DNA of 54,632 nucleotides from a virus. The notes beneath the pieces are model-generated. The model had not been told where the DNA came from. It was given only the letters and a program-made list of their open reading frames with translations, and made no database searches. The stretch spans positions 1-54,632 of IMG/VR virus record IMGVR_UViG_3300004282_000003; one strand, given 5' to 3'. The position numbers and the translations under genes were made by a program. Positions 1 to 8,970 of the stretch are shown here, piece after piece (positions within the stretch are counted from its first letter, which is position 1; each line of letters opens with the position of its first letter).

Positions 1-573
1 AAAGTTATTGATATATGTAAACATATTGATTTTATTCCTACCAAAATAAGAATAAATCCTACAAGATATGGTGTTAGAAAAAATCCCTATATGCTTTTTG
101 ATAGGTGTTTTAATGATGGTAATTATTTTACTGTTTATTTAGAAGATGATATTATTCTTTCTCCAGATACTTTTGATTTAGCTAATTATTACTGTGAAAA
201 TTTTAAAGAGGATCAATATCTTTTATTATCATTTTGTAATTATCTTGAGAATGGAAATGATTGTAATAAGATTATTGAATATAATGATTTTATAGCTATC
301 GGTTTTTGCTTTTTTTCTTATTCCTGGTATAATTGGATGAAACCATATTGGTTTGAGGATAGTATTACAGAAGGAATTGGTGGAGTTGGGTGGGATTGGT
401 CTTTAAGATCAGTAATGAAGAAATTTAAATTGAAAACTTTGACTCCAAGCATTGCCAGGAGTAATCATATGGGAGTAATTGGAACTCATTGTGGACCTAA
501 AACACACCAGAAATTATTTGGAAGTAAAATTCATTATACTGGTAGTGAATCTAATTTTTATTTAGAGGTTTAA
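1..573 (+). CDS. Glycosyltransferase-like protein, 5' end outside window
   Basis: The reading frame is open to the left edge, so the gene starts upstream of the window. Visible are an N-P-T-R-Y-G-V segment, then YLEDDIILSPD, which resembles the acidic nucleotide-sugar/metal-binding motif (EDD) of GNT-I-like GT-A glycosyltransferases, followed by a GVGWDWSLR segment and a His/Cys-containing end (SNHMGVIGTHCG). The family transfers a sugar from an activated donor. The acceptor is unknown; host surface glycan or phage DNA/protein are both possible. One base separates it from the next glycosyltransferase-like gene. Assignment rests on the EDD block only. Confidence 0.65.
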   Translation, partial: KVIDICKHIDFIPTKIRINPTRYGVRKNPYMLFDRCFNDGNYFTVYLEDDIILSPDTFDLANYYCENFKEDQYLLLSFCNYLENGNDCNKIIEYNDFIAIGFCFFSYSWYNWMKPYWFEDSITEGIGGVGWDWSLRSVMKKFKLKTLTPSIARSNHMGVIGTHCGPKTHQKLFGSKIHYTGSESNFYLEV

Positions 574-574
574 T

Positions 575-1441
575 ATGGAAGGTATTATTAATGATCTTTC
601 AAAAAAGAAAGTAGTTGATTATTTAAAAAATATAATTTCTGGAAAGATTTTATTACTTTTCCCTCATGGTCTTGGAGATTTAATATTATTTATGCCAATT
701 GTAGAAGAATTAAAAAGAAGATTTCCAAGAGTAAATATTAAAATAGGGGGAGATGGGAAAAGAGGATTTGGAGATATAATAGGAGATAATTTTTTTTCTA
801 TTGATGGTTTTGGAGATTACAGAAAAATTTTAAGACAATTTAGTTATGTTTTTAATATTCAATATCCAGAACCAGATATGAAAAGAAGTGTTGTTACTAT
901 ACAAAAACCATATTTGTGTAATTCTAAAGAAATTGGTTTAGAAGATTTTGTATGGAAACCTTACAGATTAAAAGTTGAATTGAAGAATGAAAATTCTAAA
1001 ACTATAGGAGTTCATTTTTTCGGCAATACAAATTCAAGACATAAAAATCCTACAGAAACTTGTGCTTCAAGAATTTGTAAAGAAATAAAAGAAGTGGGTT
1101 ATATACCATTTGAAGTTCATATGATTCATCATTTTACAAAGGATCAGAATCTATTTATTGGAAATAATCTTTTTGGAAAGGAGAACTCTTTAAGATCTGA
1201 GAAGCCAAATGTTCAAACTATGATTAATAAAATAGTAGAATGTAAATATTTTGTAGGTGTTGATTCTGGCCCTTTGTATTTGGCAGGTTCTATTTTAGGA
1301 TTTGATAAAGTAATTGGTGTTCAAAAGTATTTAGAAATAGGAAGATATTTACCAATTGAAATTCCTAAAATAGATGTTAGGTATTATAAACCAAGATCAA
1401 TATTTAATGAACTTAAAAGATTGGAGAATGGAAATGATTAA
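575..1441 (+). CDS. GT9-like (heptosyltransferase-type) glycosyltransferase
   Basis: 288 aa. The N-terminus has PHGLGDLILFMPIVEELKRR, the G-x-GD nucleotide-sugar loop typical of GT-B family 9 (ADP-heptose:LPS heptosyltransferase). The C-terminal half has FVGVDSGPLYLAGS, the donor-binding DSGPxxLA block of the same family. It is slightly shorter than bacterial WaaC/WaaF. It is translationally coupled to the preceding glycosyltransferase (1-nt gap) and overlaps the lipoprotein start. Inference: the pair builds or changes a glycan. A Gram-negative host would fit but is not proven. Confidence 0.7.
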   Translation: MEGIINDLSKKKVVDYLKNIISGKILLLFPHGLGDLILFMPIVEELKRRFPRVNIKIGGDGKRGFGDIIGDNFFSIDGFGDYRKILRQFSYVFNIQYPEPDMKRSVVTIQKPYLCNSKEIGLEDFVWKPYRLKVELKNENSKTIGVHFFGNTNSRHKNPTETCASRICKEIKEVGYIPFEVHMIHHFTKDQNLFIGNNLFGKENSLRSEKPNVQTMINKIVECKYFVGVDSGPLYLAGSILGFDKVIGVQKYLEIGRYLPIEIPKIDVRYYKPRSIFNELKRLENGND

Positions 1442-1817
1442 AAGATTATTATTGACTACCATAATTTGTTTGTTTGTTTTTGGATGTGCTACTCTCAAAC
1501 CTACTATTCCTGCTGGTTGTGAGAATAGTCTTATTTATAAAAATGCACCCTGGTCTTTTGTAATGCTTACTGGAGCTATAGATGCTGCTTATATAATTTA
1601 TACACAAAATCCAGAGTTGTATAAAAAAATTCAACAAGCAGCTAGAGAAGCAGAAGATACTTTAAACTCTTCTGGAATTATGACTTATGAAAGATTATCA
1701 AAAGTTCCAAATTTAACTCTTTTAATAACAAGTCAATTGTCTCTTATTTTTAGACCACAAGATACAATTGATACTTGTGATAAAAGAATTATTCTTGATT
1801 ACTTGAAAATGATATAA
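1434..1817 (+). CDS. Small lipoprotein
   Basis: 127 aa from ATG 1434, which is preceded by GGAG at 1423-1426 with a 7-nt spacer. Longer in-frame starts lie inside the previous gene without a better site. Basic start, hydrophobic stretch LLLTTIICLFVFG and Cys18 form a lipobox (VFGC), so a lipid-anchored envelope protein is likely. The mature part has a mid hydrophobic segment and no family I recognise. A spanin-like lysis role is possible, but no inner-membrane partner is visible beside it. Confidence 0.65.
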   Translation: MIKRLLLTTIICLFVFGCATLKPTIPAGCENSLIYKNAPWSFVMLTGAIDAAYIIYTQNPELYKKIQQAAREAEDTLNSSGIMTYERLSKVPNLTLLITSQLSLIFRPQDTIDTCDKRIILDYLKMI

Positions 1818-1828
1818 GGAAAAATAAA

Positions 1829-2371
1829 ATGAAATTTTCCCTTTGTGCTGGTGATATTTTCTTGTCTAAAAATCCAATGATATTTGGAAAAGCTATTTGT
1901 TTTATGGAAAGGCTTTGGTCAAAAGATCAACATGCTTTTTATGGTCATGCAGGAATTATTACCAGCACAAGAGGGAGAATTTTAGAAAGTTCTTGGAAAG
2001 TTCATATTGGGAATTTGAAACATTATGAAGGTGATAAAATAATTATTGCTAGATATAAATTTTTGAAAACAGATAAGTTTAAATTTGCTTTAGAAAAGAT
2101 AGCTAGAAATCATTTAGGTCAAATTTATCCTGTCCACCGTCTTTTCTTACATGCTTTTAATGTGGCCCATTTTTTCCATTGGAAAAGATGTACTTGTGCA
2201 GAGCTAACAGTTAAGTTTCTTCATCTTCTTTGTAGAGATGAAAACTTATATGAATTTGAACATTGGTATGGTTGGACTCCTGATGATCTGCATGATGTAT
2301 TTAGACGATGGACAGGACATTTTGATATTATCTTTGAAGGTGAATGGAATAGTTCCTATTTAAAATTTTAA
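1829..2371 (+). CDS. YiiX-like permuted papain-fold hydrolase
   Basis: 180 aa. FYGHAGII places His40 in the G-H-A/V-G context and CTCAELT places Cys123 in the C-A-E context of NlpC/P60-related YiiX/YebB-type circularly permuted papain-fold enzymes. These are predicted amidases or peptidases acting on peptidoglycan or lipid-linked substrates. Good site AAGGA before ATG 1829. It ends tail to tail with the minus-strand gene, overlapping by 12 bp, so transcription converges here without a visible terminator. Substrate unknown. Confidence 0.65.
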   Translation: MKFSLCAGDIFLSKNPMIFGKAICFMERLWSKDQHAFYGHAGIITSTRGRILESSWKVHIGNLKHYEGDKIIIARYKFLKTDKFKFALEKIARNHLGQIYPVHRLFLHAFNVAHFFHWKRCTCAELTVKFLHLLCRDENLYEFEHWYGWTPDDLHDVFRRWTGHFDIIFEGEWNSSYLKF

Positions 2372-2773
2372 CTTACAGGAACCAAGGACAAGTTCTGATT
2401 CTTTAGGTAGTTCAACTTGAGTTTTTATTTTTTCTGCAATTTCTTCAAAGGTTTTATTTGATTTTAATTCTCCAACTTCCTCTGACCATCTTTCTTCCAA
2501 GAAATCTATTATTCTTTTTTGACTATTTATAGTATTCTTTAGATCTTGTATAGTATTAGACATTTTTTGTATTGTATCTTGTAGAGCAGCTTTAACTTCC
2601 TTATTATGCTTTATATTTTTCATAAGATGGTGAGAAAATAATCTAAGTTCTAAATTATAAATTTCTAAATGTTTTATTCTTAATTCATTTTTTAATGTAT
2701 CTATTTCTTTGGATATTTGTATATCATTTAAATTATACATTTCATTAAACCAAATTTCTAACTTCTTTTCCAT
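2360..2773 (-). CDS. Coiled-coil protein of unknown function
   Basis: 137 aa, GGAGAAAAATT before ATG. The central two thirds is heptad-like, charged and Leu/Ile-rich, predicting a long coiled coil. The C-terminus ends in LGSCKLKF. No catalytic motif seen. It is the last gene of the long minus-strand series and overlaps the preceding zinc-ribbon gene by 29 bp. Confidence 0.6.
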   Translation of the reverse strand: MEKKLEIWFNEMYNLNDIQISKEIDTLKNELRIKHLEIYNLELRLFSHHLMKNIKHNKEVKAALQDTIQKMSNTIQDLKNTINSQKRIIDFLEERWSEEVGELKSNKTFEEIAEKIKTQVELPKESELVLGSCKLKF

Positions 2774-2936
2774 AATTTTTCTCCTTAGTAATTTTTCTAG
2801 GAAATGTGTAAGTACAAGCCAAGCATTTATACCAAGTTGTAATGAATCTTACCTCTAAAAATACAGATTTAAAATCTCTTAAAACATTGGTTTTTCCTTT
2901 ACACTTTGGACACCTAATTAAATTTAGTTTATTCAT
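2745..2936 (-). CDS. Small zinc-ribbon protein
   Basis: 63 aa with CPKC near residue 9 and CLAC near residue 38, a classic two-knuckle zinc ribbon. The N-terminus MNKLNLIRCPKC starts 4 nt inside the upstream gene end (ATGA-type coupling). A nucleic-acid or protein adaptor is the usual role for such phage ribbons. No specific family recognised. Confidence 0.6.
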   Translation of the reverse strand: MNKLNLIRCPKCKGKTNVLRDFKSVFLEVRFITTWYKCLACTYTFPRKITKEKNYGKEVRNLV

Positions 2937-3187
2937 TTTTTTTCTCTTTTCATTTTAAATAATAAGGTAATTTTTTTTATTTGAGCATCTGAAAATTTTA
3001 TTTCCTCTCTTTCATTAAAATAGAACTTACATTTTTTACATGAAAAACCTTCCCATCTAAAATATGCTGCATGGTCTAAACAATTACCATAAAATATACA
3101 ATTTACTTTTCTATGTTTGTCTGCCATTTCATATGTTTCTAATTCAAAATCTAACTTTTTTGGTTTTGGATAAATCAATTTATTCAT
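2933..3187 (-). CDS. Cys-rich small protein
   Basis: 84 aa with C-x4-C and FSCKKCKFYF, giving four cysteines able to bind zinc. Charged tail MKREKK. It overlaps both the primase end (4 bp) and the next gene start (4 bp), so it is translated in one operon with the primase. Function unknown. Confidence 0.55.
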   Translation of the reverse strand: MNKLIYPKPKKLDFELETYEMADKHRKVNCIFYGNCLDHAAYFRWEGFSCKKCKFYFNEREEIKFSDAQIKKITLLFKMKREKK

Positions 3188-4173
3188 AGATTATTTTCTT
3201 TAAATATTTTAAGAAATTCTTTTTCTGTTAAATCTCCAGGGTCTTTATCTTTAGGTAAAACTAAAAAATCAGAATCACAAAACAGTTTCATTTTTGTTTT
3301 ATAATAATCATGCCAACTATCCCCATCTAGCATGAAAATAACTTTTTCTGGTTTATATTTTTCCAATAATTTTATTTGTTCATCTGTCATTATTTTTGAA
3401 AATGTACAGGTTACATTATACCTTCTACTATAATATTTTTCAAGAAATTTATAAGTGTTTATATAATCAAATATACCTTCTACTATTAGTATTGGTTTAT
3501 TTTTTTCTATTCTATCTACTTTGTATAGATAATGATTTACCTCTCCCCTTTTTATATATTGACTTTGAGTGAAAGATCTAATTATATATCCAACTATTCT
3601 TCTTCTGTGAATAATTGGAATTAGAAGTTTTCCTTTGTAGGTTCCTTCTATTATTATTTTGAAATCATATTCTGTAAAGTCTTTTAATCTAAGATTTTTT
3701 TCTTTAGCAAAAGATGATATGAATGGAATATTTTTAAAAAAGCTTCTACCTATTGGAAGATAGACTATTTTTGGTAACTCTTTCTTTGTTTGTTTTCCTG
3801 GTTCCTCTATAGTTTTGGAAAGAATATTTTTTACTTTTTCTAAATTGTCAATGTATTCATCTGAATTAATATTTGTTTCTTCTAATATAAATTGTACTGC
3901 TTTTTTATGAGAAATATTTTTAATATCAGATACAAAAGAAATAAGGTTTCCAGAGTATTTACATTTCCAACAACTAAAAGTTTTGTTGTTTGTATTTATT
4001 GCAAAATGATTATCTGTATCACCACAATTCTCATTAAGACAAGGAGAGATGCCTATCCAACCAGTTCCAATGTTATCTCCTGACATTTTATAGTCAATAT
4101 TATTTTCATCTAAGAATCTGTATAAATCAAATTCTTGAATTGCTTGATTTACTAATGCATAATTAGTAGTCAA
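3184..4173 (-). CDS. DnaG-type DNA primase
   Basis: 329 aa. An N-terminal zinc ribbon (Cys45, Cys50, Cys68, Cys71) matches the DNA-sensing ribbon of bacterial/phage primases. A Toprim domain follows: ILIVEGIFD supplies the catalytic Glu (about residue 232) and FMLDGDSW the DxD pair (283, 285), with KDKDPGDL near the end as in DnaG. Much shorter than DnaG and lacking a helicase-binding C-terminal domain, as in phage primases. It makes RNA primers for lagging-strand synthesis. It overlaps the helicase-like gene upstream by 4 bp and lies in one operon with the DnaB-type helicase. Confidence 0.88.
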   Translation of the reverse strand: MTTNYALVNQAIQEFDLYRFLDENNIDYKMSGDNIGTGWIGISPCLNENCGDTDNHFAINTNNKTFSCWKCKYSGNLISFVSDIKNISHKKAVQFILEETNINSDEYIDNLEKVKNILSKTIEEPGKQTKKELPKIVYLPIGRSFFKNIPFISSFAKEKNLRLKDFTEYDFKIIIEGTYKGKLLIPIIHRRRIVGYIIRSFTQSQYIKRGEVNHYLYKVDRIEKNKPILIVEGIFDYINTYKFLEKYYSRRYNVTCTFSKIMTDEQIKLLEKYKPEKVIFMLDGDSWHDYYKTKMKLFCDSDFLVLPKDKDPGDLTEKEFLKIFKENNL

Positions 4174-5564
4174 TTTAATTCACTCCCCTCATATATTTCC
4201 TTTAACCATTTTTTTCTACTATAAATATTTTTTCTTCTTTCACTATATTTAATAAAATATTTGTCATGTTTTCCTATTTGTTCATAAATATCTAGTAATA
4301 ATAATTCATCTTTTATTTCTGTTTTTCTTCTACCCCTACCAATTTTTTGTTTTGTATTTGTAATAGATTTTCTAGCAGAACCTAAAACAACACAATCTAC
4401 ATTAGGAATGTTTGTTCCTGTAGAAAAAACAGGGGTAGCAATACAGAATTTTAATTTTCTGTTGTTTAATCTTTCTTTTATATCTTCTAGATCCTCTCTT
4501 TTTAATTTAGACCATGCAATTTCTGGTTTTGTATCTAGAAACTTTCTTGATAATCTTTTTAACATTTTAGCTTGTTCATATTCATCTACTAAAAGTAAAC
4601 AAGATTGTGTATTTTTTTTGTTAAAGGCCCATCTAACCATCTTTAAAAGAAATATACATCTTTCTTCATTTAGTAAAACATTTTCTCTGTATAGATCATA
4701 GTCTATATTTTCCGGTTCACAATAGAATTTAAACATATAAGCATTAACTGGTGCTACTCTCTTCTTTGCTTGTTTATCTGTAACAGTTATTATTTTTTCT
4801 CCCAATTGGCTTGTTAAATGAAACCATTTACTCTTTCTAGCTGAAGAAATAGGAGTAGCAGTTAATCCATATCTATACCATGTGGAATGAAAGTTTTTTA
4901 ATATTTCTTCTATAGCGTCTATTGCTAAATGACATTCATCTACAATAATTAAATCACAATATTTTCCTAGTTCTACTAAGTTTGGTATTTTCCTCATACT
5001 TTGATAAAGCATTACAGTAATTCTTTTTAATTCTTTTTTTCCATCCCCAAACAAACCTATTTTCATACCTAATAATTTTTGGAGTTCTCTTATTGTATTT
5101 CTAGCAATATCACCAGTTGGAACTACAATTATAGTTCTTGGTATATTGAATTTTTTTATTATTCCAGCAATTACTATTGTTTTCCCTGCTGCTGTAGGAG
5201 CTTCTATTACACCTGTTCTTTTTTCTTCTATGAGTTTTAATATTTTCTTTTGGTAATCTTCAAGTTCAATTTCTTTTAGGAAAACATCTTTTGTAAATTC
5301 TAAATAACTTTTTGTACTTTCTTTCATTGCTTTTACTTTTACTATATTCCTTTCTGCTTCTAATTTTCTTTTTATAAAAGGAACTAAACCAGTACCAAAA
5401 GAATTTGATCTTCTATCAAATGCAGATTTTTTAATAGAAACAAGTTTACCATCATATTGAGGAAGAACTGTTGTCTCAGTATAAGATAATAAATCATATA
5501 ATGTTTCTTTATCAATTACTGTAGTAACTTTAGATATAGAAGCATTTTCTTCTATAATTAACAT
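4170..5564 (-). CDS. SF2 DNA helicase (UvsW-like)
   Basis: 464 aa. Walker A APTAAGKT (about 122-129), DECH box in DLIIVDECHLA (about 209-212), motif III GLTATPIS, and motif VI QKIGRGRR are all present, so it should be an active SF2 ATPase. Domain order and position in a replication operon resemble T4 UvsW, which remodels forks and drives branch migration during recombination-dependent replication. Alternative: a RadD/Ssl2-like helicase. 4-bp overlap with the primase gene downstream and 12-nt gap to the DnaB-type helicase gene. Confidence 0.85.
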   Translation of the reverse strand: MLIIEENASISKVTTVIDKETLYDLLSYTETTVLPQYDGKLVSIKKSAFDRRSNSFGTGLVPFIKRKLEAERNIVKVKAMKESTKSYLEFTKDVFLKEIELEDYQKKILKLIEEKRTGVIEAPTAAGKTIVIAGIIKKFNIPRTIIVVPTGDIARNTIRELQKLLGMKIGLFGDGKKELKRITVMLYQSMRKIPNLVELGKYCDLIIVDECHLAIDAIEEILKNFHSTWYRYGLTATPISSARKSKWFHLTSQLGEKIITVTDKQAKKRVAPVNAYMFKFYCEPENIDYDLYRENVLLNEERCIFLLKMVRWAFNKKNTQSCLLLVDEYEQAKMLKRLSRKFLDTKPEIAWSKLKREDLEDIKERLNNRKLKFCIATPVFSTGTNIPNVDCVVLGSARKSITNTKQKIGRGRRKTEIKDELLLLDIYEQIGKHDKYFIKYSERRKNIYSRKKWLKEIYEGSELN

Positions 5565-5576
5565 TTTAGTTTCCTT

Positions 5577-6959
5577 TTAATAATCAACATCTTCATTTTC
5601 TGAATCCTCTTTGAATAGGAGATTTTCTGTAGCTTCTCCTAATGCTATTTGACCTCTTGCTAGATCTCTTACAAGAGAAATATCTTGGTGTCTAGGTCCA
5701 TGTCTATTCTCAGCAATATAAATTCTAGATACATTATATTTTTCTTCTGTTGGTGTTTGACAAATTGCTAATACAACATCACTATCAAATATAGGTTCAA
5801 TAGCATCTGCTATTTCATTTGATCTAAATATTTTTGCTGTCATTGCTTTTCTATTACCTTGTTGTGCTGTGAAGATTATTTGGTGTCTTTTCTTTGATAA
5901 TTCTTTTAATCCAAGTGTATTTTCAGCAATACGTTCTTTTTTATTTTGTCCTTTCTCAGTAGCCTTCATTATTCCTAAGTAATCAACTACTGTTACATCA
6001 AATATGTGTCCATGTGTTTGTTGTATCTTGTCTTGTATTAAATCTACCCCCATCCAATTAACTCTACCAGAAGAACAATCTGCAATGTATAAATCTCCCC
6101 CTAATCTTTGAATTGTATTTCTGGATTTTATTACTTTGTTTATATCATAAATTGAATCAACTTTCTTTTTAATCTTAACCCATTTCTCATTTTTAAATGT
6201 CATTGTTTCTATTGTTTCATGTTCTGTATTGCTAAAGAAACCAATACACTGATCGAATTTATCAACTATTTCTTGTTTACTCATTTCTCCTGTAACAAAT
6301 AAAACTTTTAATCCTTGAAGCATAGCAGCTACAGATAGTTCAACAAGCATTGTTGTTTTGCCAAATTTTGCTGCACCTAAGATAGTTATCAACCAAGCTG
6401 GATTAAAACCACCAATTAGTTTATCCAAACCTGGAATTAAAGAACGCATTTTATAACTTTTGCCTTGTATCCTTTTTTCTATATATTCTGTATCATCAAA
6501 GAAATTGAAATACTCTTGTTTAATATCTTCTGTTGATTTTATTGCATCTATTATTACTTTTTCTGCTTGGTCATATTGTTTTATTTTTATTAGTTGTGCA
6601 AAGTTTACTGCTGCTTCTTCTAATTTGAAATGTTTTACTGCATTTTTAATTTCTCCCAATATAAATTCTGGATTAGAATGATCTATATCTCTTAATACTT
6701 TTATTACGTCCATTGATTTGTTGTAAAGTTCTTTAGATATTTGCTTCTTTTGGTATTCTATAATATCATAGAAATGATCTTCTGGTGCTTTGTTATATTC
6801 ATCGTAGTAATCATATATTAATCTTATAAGAAACTTTTTTTCTTTTGTTTTAAATAAGTCTGGTTCAATTACTGGCCTAATTCTTTTTAAAAATTCTGTA
6901 TCCAAAATTGATTGAAGGAGAATGTGATTGAGAAAATTTATATTAAAATCTAGTTCCAC
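5577..6959 (-). CDS. DnaB-type replicative helicase
   Basis: 460 aa. The N-terminal helical region (about 1-150) resembles DnaB NTD, followed by a linker and a RecA-fold ATPase: Walker A GAAKFGKT (about 195-202), catalytic Glu in FVTGEMS, Walker B DVTVVDYLGIM, then an FTAQQGNRK block and YIAENRHGPRH, the Arg-finger region near the end. It should form a hexamer translocating 5'-3' on the lagging strand and pair with the primase gene just downstream. The tail is very acidic (EDSENEDVDY), a common protein-interaction feature in phage replication proteins. Confidence 0.88.
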   Translation of the reverse strand: MELDFNINFLNHILLQSILDTEFLKRIRPVIEPDLFKTKEKKFLIRLIYDYYDEYNKAPEDHFYDIIEYQKKQISKELYNKSMDVIKVLRDIDHSNPEFILGEIKNAVKHFKLEEAAVNFAQLIKIKQYDQAEKVIIDAIKSTEDIKQEYFNFFDDTEYIEKRIQGKSYKMRSLIPGLDKLIGGFNPAWLITILGAAKFGKTTMLVELSVAAMLQGLKVLFVTGEMSKQEIVDKFDQCIGFFSNTEHETIETMTFKNEKWVKIKKKVDSIYDINKVIKSRNTIQRLGGDLYIADCSSGRVNWMGVDLIQDKIQQTHGHIFDVTVVDYLGIMKATEKGQNKKERIAENTLGLKELSKKRHQIIFTAQQGNRKAMTAKIFRSNEIADAIEPIFDSDVVLAICQTPTEEKYNVSRIYIAENRHGPRHQDISLVRDLARGQIALGEATENLLFKEDSENEDVDY

Positions 6960-6977
6960 AGATTTCTCCTTATCGTT

Positions 6978-7166
6978 TTACTTTTTTATATTTATAAATA
7001 TAAGAAAAAATAATTCTGGTTTTGTTTTACTTTGATAAATACAATATAATTTTTCTGGAATTTTACTTATAATATGATTTATAGTAGATATTAAATCTTC
7101 AAAATGTGTTGCTTCTATTTCTATTACAGTTGTTCCAACTGTTAATTGTATATCATCAATTGTCAT
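6978..7166 (-). CDS. Small protein of unknown function
   Basis: 62 aa, mostly alternating hydrophobic residues suggesting beta strands; a Leu/Ile/Phe-rich end (FFLIFINIKK). GGAG-type site before ATG. It sits between the FEN nuclease and DnaB-type helicase genes in the replication operon, so a replication accessory role is possible, but nothing in the sequence identifies it. Confidence 0.5.
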   Translation of the reverse strand: MTIDDIQLTVGTTVIEIEATHFEDLISTINHIISKIPEKLYCIYQSKTKPELFFLIFINIKK

Positions 7167-7175
7167 TATTGCTCC

Positions 7176-8105
7176 TTATTTATATCTTATATTTCTAAAT
7201 GGTTTATCTTTATACCCATCAAATAATTTATTTATAAATGTTAATTTTTTAAGAAATGATCTAAAACCCCTATCTTGACAATACTCTACAAAATAATCTA
7301 TATCTATGCTAGTTTGTTTTTTTAACATTCTTCTATTTCTTTTTAACTTTCCCAATGTAGGATTTTGATTTTGTAAAGTGTAGAAAGGAAGTCTTGTTAA
7401 TCTCAAGAAGAACTCTATTTTTTCTTCATTGTCTTCAATTAAATTCTCTTTTCTTTCTGGTATTTGTTCTCCTTTTATATATTTAATTGCTGTTTTTTGC
7501 CCAATTCCTTCTATACCTATTATATTATCAGACTTGCAACCACCTATAGATTTTACATTAGCCCAATCTGAAGGAGCTATTCCATAATTATTAATAAACC
7601 AATCTTCAGTTAATAGTTTTTTAGTTTTTGGATTGTATATAAGAACTCTATCTTCAAAAAGTAATTGATAAATGTCTTCATCTCCTGTAACTATGATAAT
7701 TTTTAACTTTGGATTTTTTAGATGCTTTATTGTATATAAAGCAAAAAGATCATCTGCTTCCATTCCATTTTGTAAATAAGAAGCAAAACCTAATTTATTA
7801 TATTCCTTTCTGATATTTTCAGATTCTTCTTTTATTATTCTAATTTGTTGTACCACATTTTTATTTGTTTGTCCATACCTTTTTTGTTTATACTCAGGAT
7901 AAATTTCTCTTCTATATGATCTATCTGAATCCCACATTAAAATAATATTATCTGCTTTAAATTTTTTCTTTAAAGATATTAATGTACTAAAAAAACCATA
8001 ATGAACTCCTGTTCTTACTTCATTATGGGTTAAATTAAATTGTGTAGTTAAAGTTCTATAACACAAATATTTACTATCTATTAGTAATTCTATTTTTTGT
8101 TTCAT
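7176..8105 (-). CDS. FEN-family 5'-3' exonuclease (RNase H / flap endonuclease)
   Basis: 309 aa from ATG 8105, chosen because GGAG lies 6 nt upstream; a longer start would run into the preceding gene. Family motifs: LLIDSKYLCYR (first acidic residue), MWDSDRSYRREIYPEYK (helical arch), GMEADDLFALYT (acidic cluster), VTGDEDIYQLL, and GIEGIGQKTA (helix-hairpin-type DNA binding). It removes RNA primers and 5' flaps during lagging-strand maturation, like T4 RNase H or Pol I 5' nuclease. The polymerase here lacks a fused 5' nuclease, so this gene supplies it. Confidence 0.88.
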   Translation of the reverse strand: MKQKIELLIDSKYLCYRTLTTQFNLTHNEVRTGVHYGFFSTLISLKKKFKADNIILMWDSDRSYRREIYPEYKQKRYGQTNKNVVQQIRIIKEESENIRKEYNKLGFASYLQNGMEADDLFALYTIKHLKNPKLKIIIVTGDEDIYQLLFEDRVLIYNPKTKKLLTEDWFINNYGIAPSDWANVKSIGGCKSDNIIGIEGIGQKTAIKYIKGEQIPERKENLIEDNEEKIEFFLRLTRLPFYTLQNQNPTLGKLKRNRRMLKKQTSIDIDYFVEYCQDRGFRSFLKKLTFINKLFDGYKDKPFRNIRYK

Positions 8106-8118
8106 GTTATTCTCCAGT

Positions 8119-8487
8119 TTAAAAAATTGCAAGTTCTTTATCTTTATAATATCTTTTACATCTATTAACAAATCTTTCATATGCCTTTTTTATTCTTATA
8201 TCTTTTGGTGGAGCTACTGGTTCAATACTTTGTATTTTTCTATAAGCCTCAATCCAACCAAAGTGGGGTCTAAAAAAATCCTTTGGATTACAGGAAGACC
8301 AACTTATTGCAACTATATTTTCATCTACTGGAATTGCAACAAACATTCCTTTTCTAATAATCCTTTTACATCCTTTGGCATTAAATGGACAAGGATATTT
8401 AGTTATTTTATAATATTGAACCAAATGTTTTTTATCTCTATTGAAATAATTTTCAATTTCCCTTATTGAATAATCAGAAAAATTCAT
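8119..8487 (-). CDS. Conserved-looking hypothetical protein
   Basis: 122 aa from ATG 8487 with GGAGG 8 nt upstream; a TTG start 15 nt earlier would bury that site. The middle contains CPFNAKGCKRIIRKGMFV and ISWSSCNP, three to four cysteines that could bind metal, and a basic C-terminus. Lies directly upstream of the FEN nuclease. Family not recognised. Confidence 0.55.
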   Translation of the reverse strand: MNFSDYSIREIENYFNRDKKHLVQYYKITKYPCPFNAKGCKRIIRKGMFVAIPVDENIVAISWSSCNPKDFFRPHFGWIEAYRKIQSIEPVAPPKDIRIKKAYERFVNRCKRYYKDKELAIF

Positions 8488-8489
8488 TT

Positions 8490-8687
8490 TTATATCCTCC
8501 AAGATTTAATTTCTTCGTCTTGTTTTTTTCCATAGCAATAGTGATCTTTGTCACCACGAATTAAATGAACTAGATTATAAATTAATGCATTACTATTTCC
8601 TTCATCACTAGGAACTACTTGTTCAGTTACATTTTCTTTTACCCATTGTTCAAACCGTGTTTTTTCTATATCACTTAATTTCATCAT
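8490..8687 (-). CDS. Small hypothetical protein
   Basis: 65 aa from ATG 8687 (AGGGG 10 nt upstream; the next codon is also ATG). Helical N-terminus LSDIEKTRFEQWVKENV, then a His-Asp-rich part NLVHLIRGDKDHYCYGKK. Overlaps the upstream gene end by 17 bp. No family recognised. Confidence 0.5.
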   Translation of the reverse strand: MMKLSDIEKTRFEQWVKENVTEQVVPSDEGNSNALIYNLVHLIRGDKDHYCYGKKQDEEIKSWRI

Positions 8688-8970
8688 CAATTATAATCCC
8701 CTCTTTTTTACCAGTTTCCAAATTTAGTCTTAAAAACATTCTTCTATGAATTTCTCTTGTAAGTAATTGGTAGATATTCCAATCCATTTTATTATCCTTG
8801 GCTAGTTTCCTTCTATCTTTTCTTGAAAGTCTTTTTCCTAAATGTAGTTCTTTAATAATATCCATTGGAACATGCTGTGTTGCTAGTTCTCTTCTTTTTG
8901 TTGCTGGTATTTCATGTTCTCCAATTTTAATTATTATTTCTTTTTCTTTTTGTTCTTGAATTGGTTGCAT
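8671..8970 (-). CDS. Small charged hypothetical protein
   Basis: 99 aa, rich in Lys/Arg/Glu with HLGKRLSRKDRRKLAKDNK, a basic helical stretch that could bind nucleic acid. RBS AAAGGAAAAAATATG. Overlaps the upstream gene by 37 bp. Function unknown. Confidence 0.5.
   Translation of the reverse strand: MQPIQEQKEKEIIIKIGEHEIPATKRRELATQHVPMDIIKELHLGKRLSRKDRRKLAKDNKMDWNIYQLLTREIHRRMFLRLNLETGKKEGIIIDDEIK

Noticed and set aside
3892-4083. Plus-strand ORFs inside the replication block as real genes
   Set aside because: They lie opposite the strong primase/helicase frames, lack ribosome sites, and have Phe/Ser/Ile-rich antisense composition.
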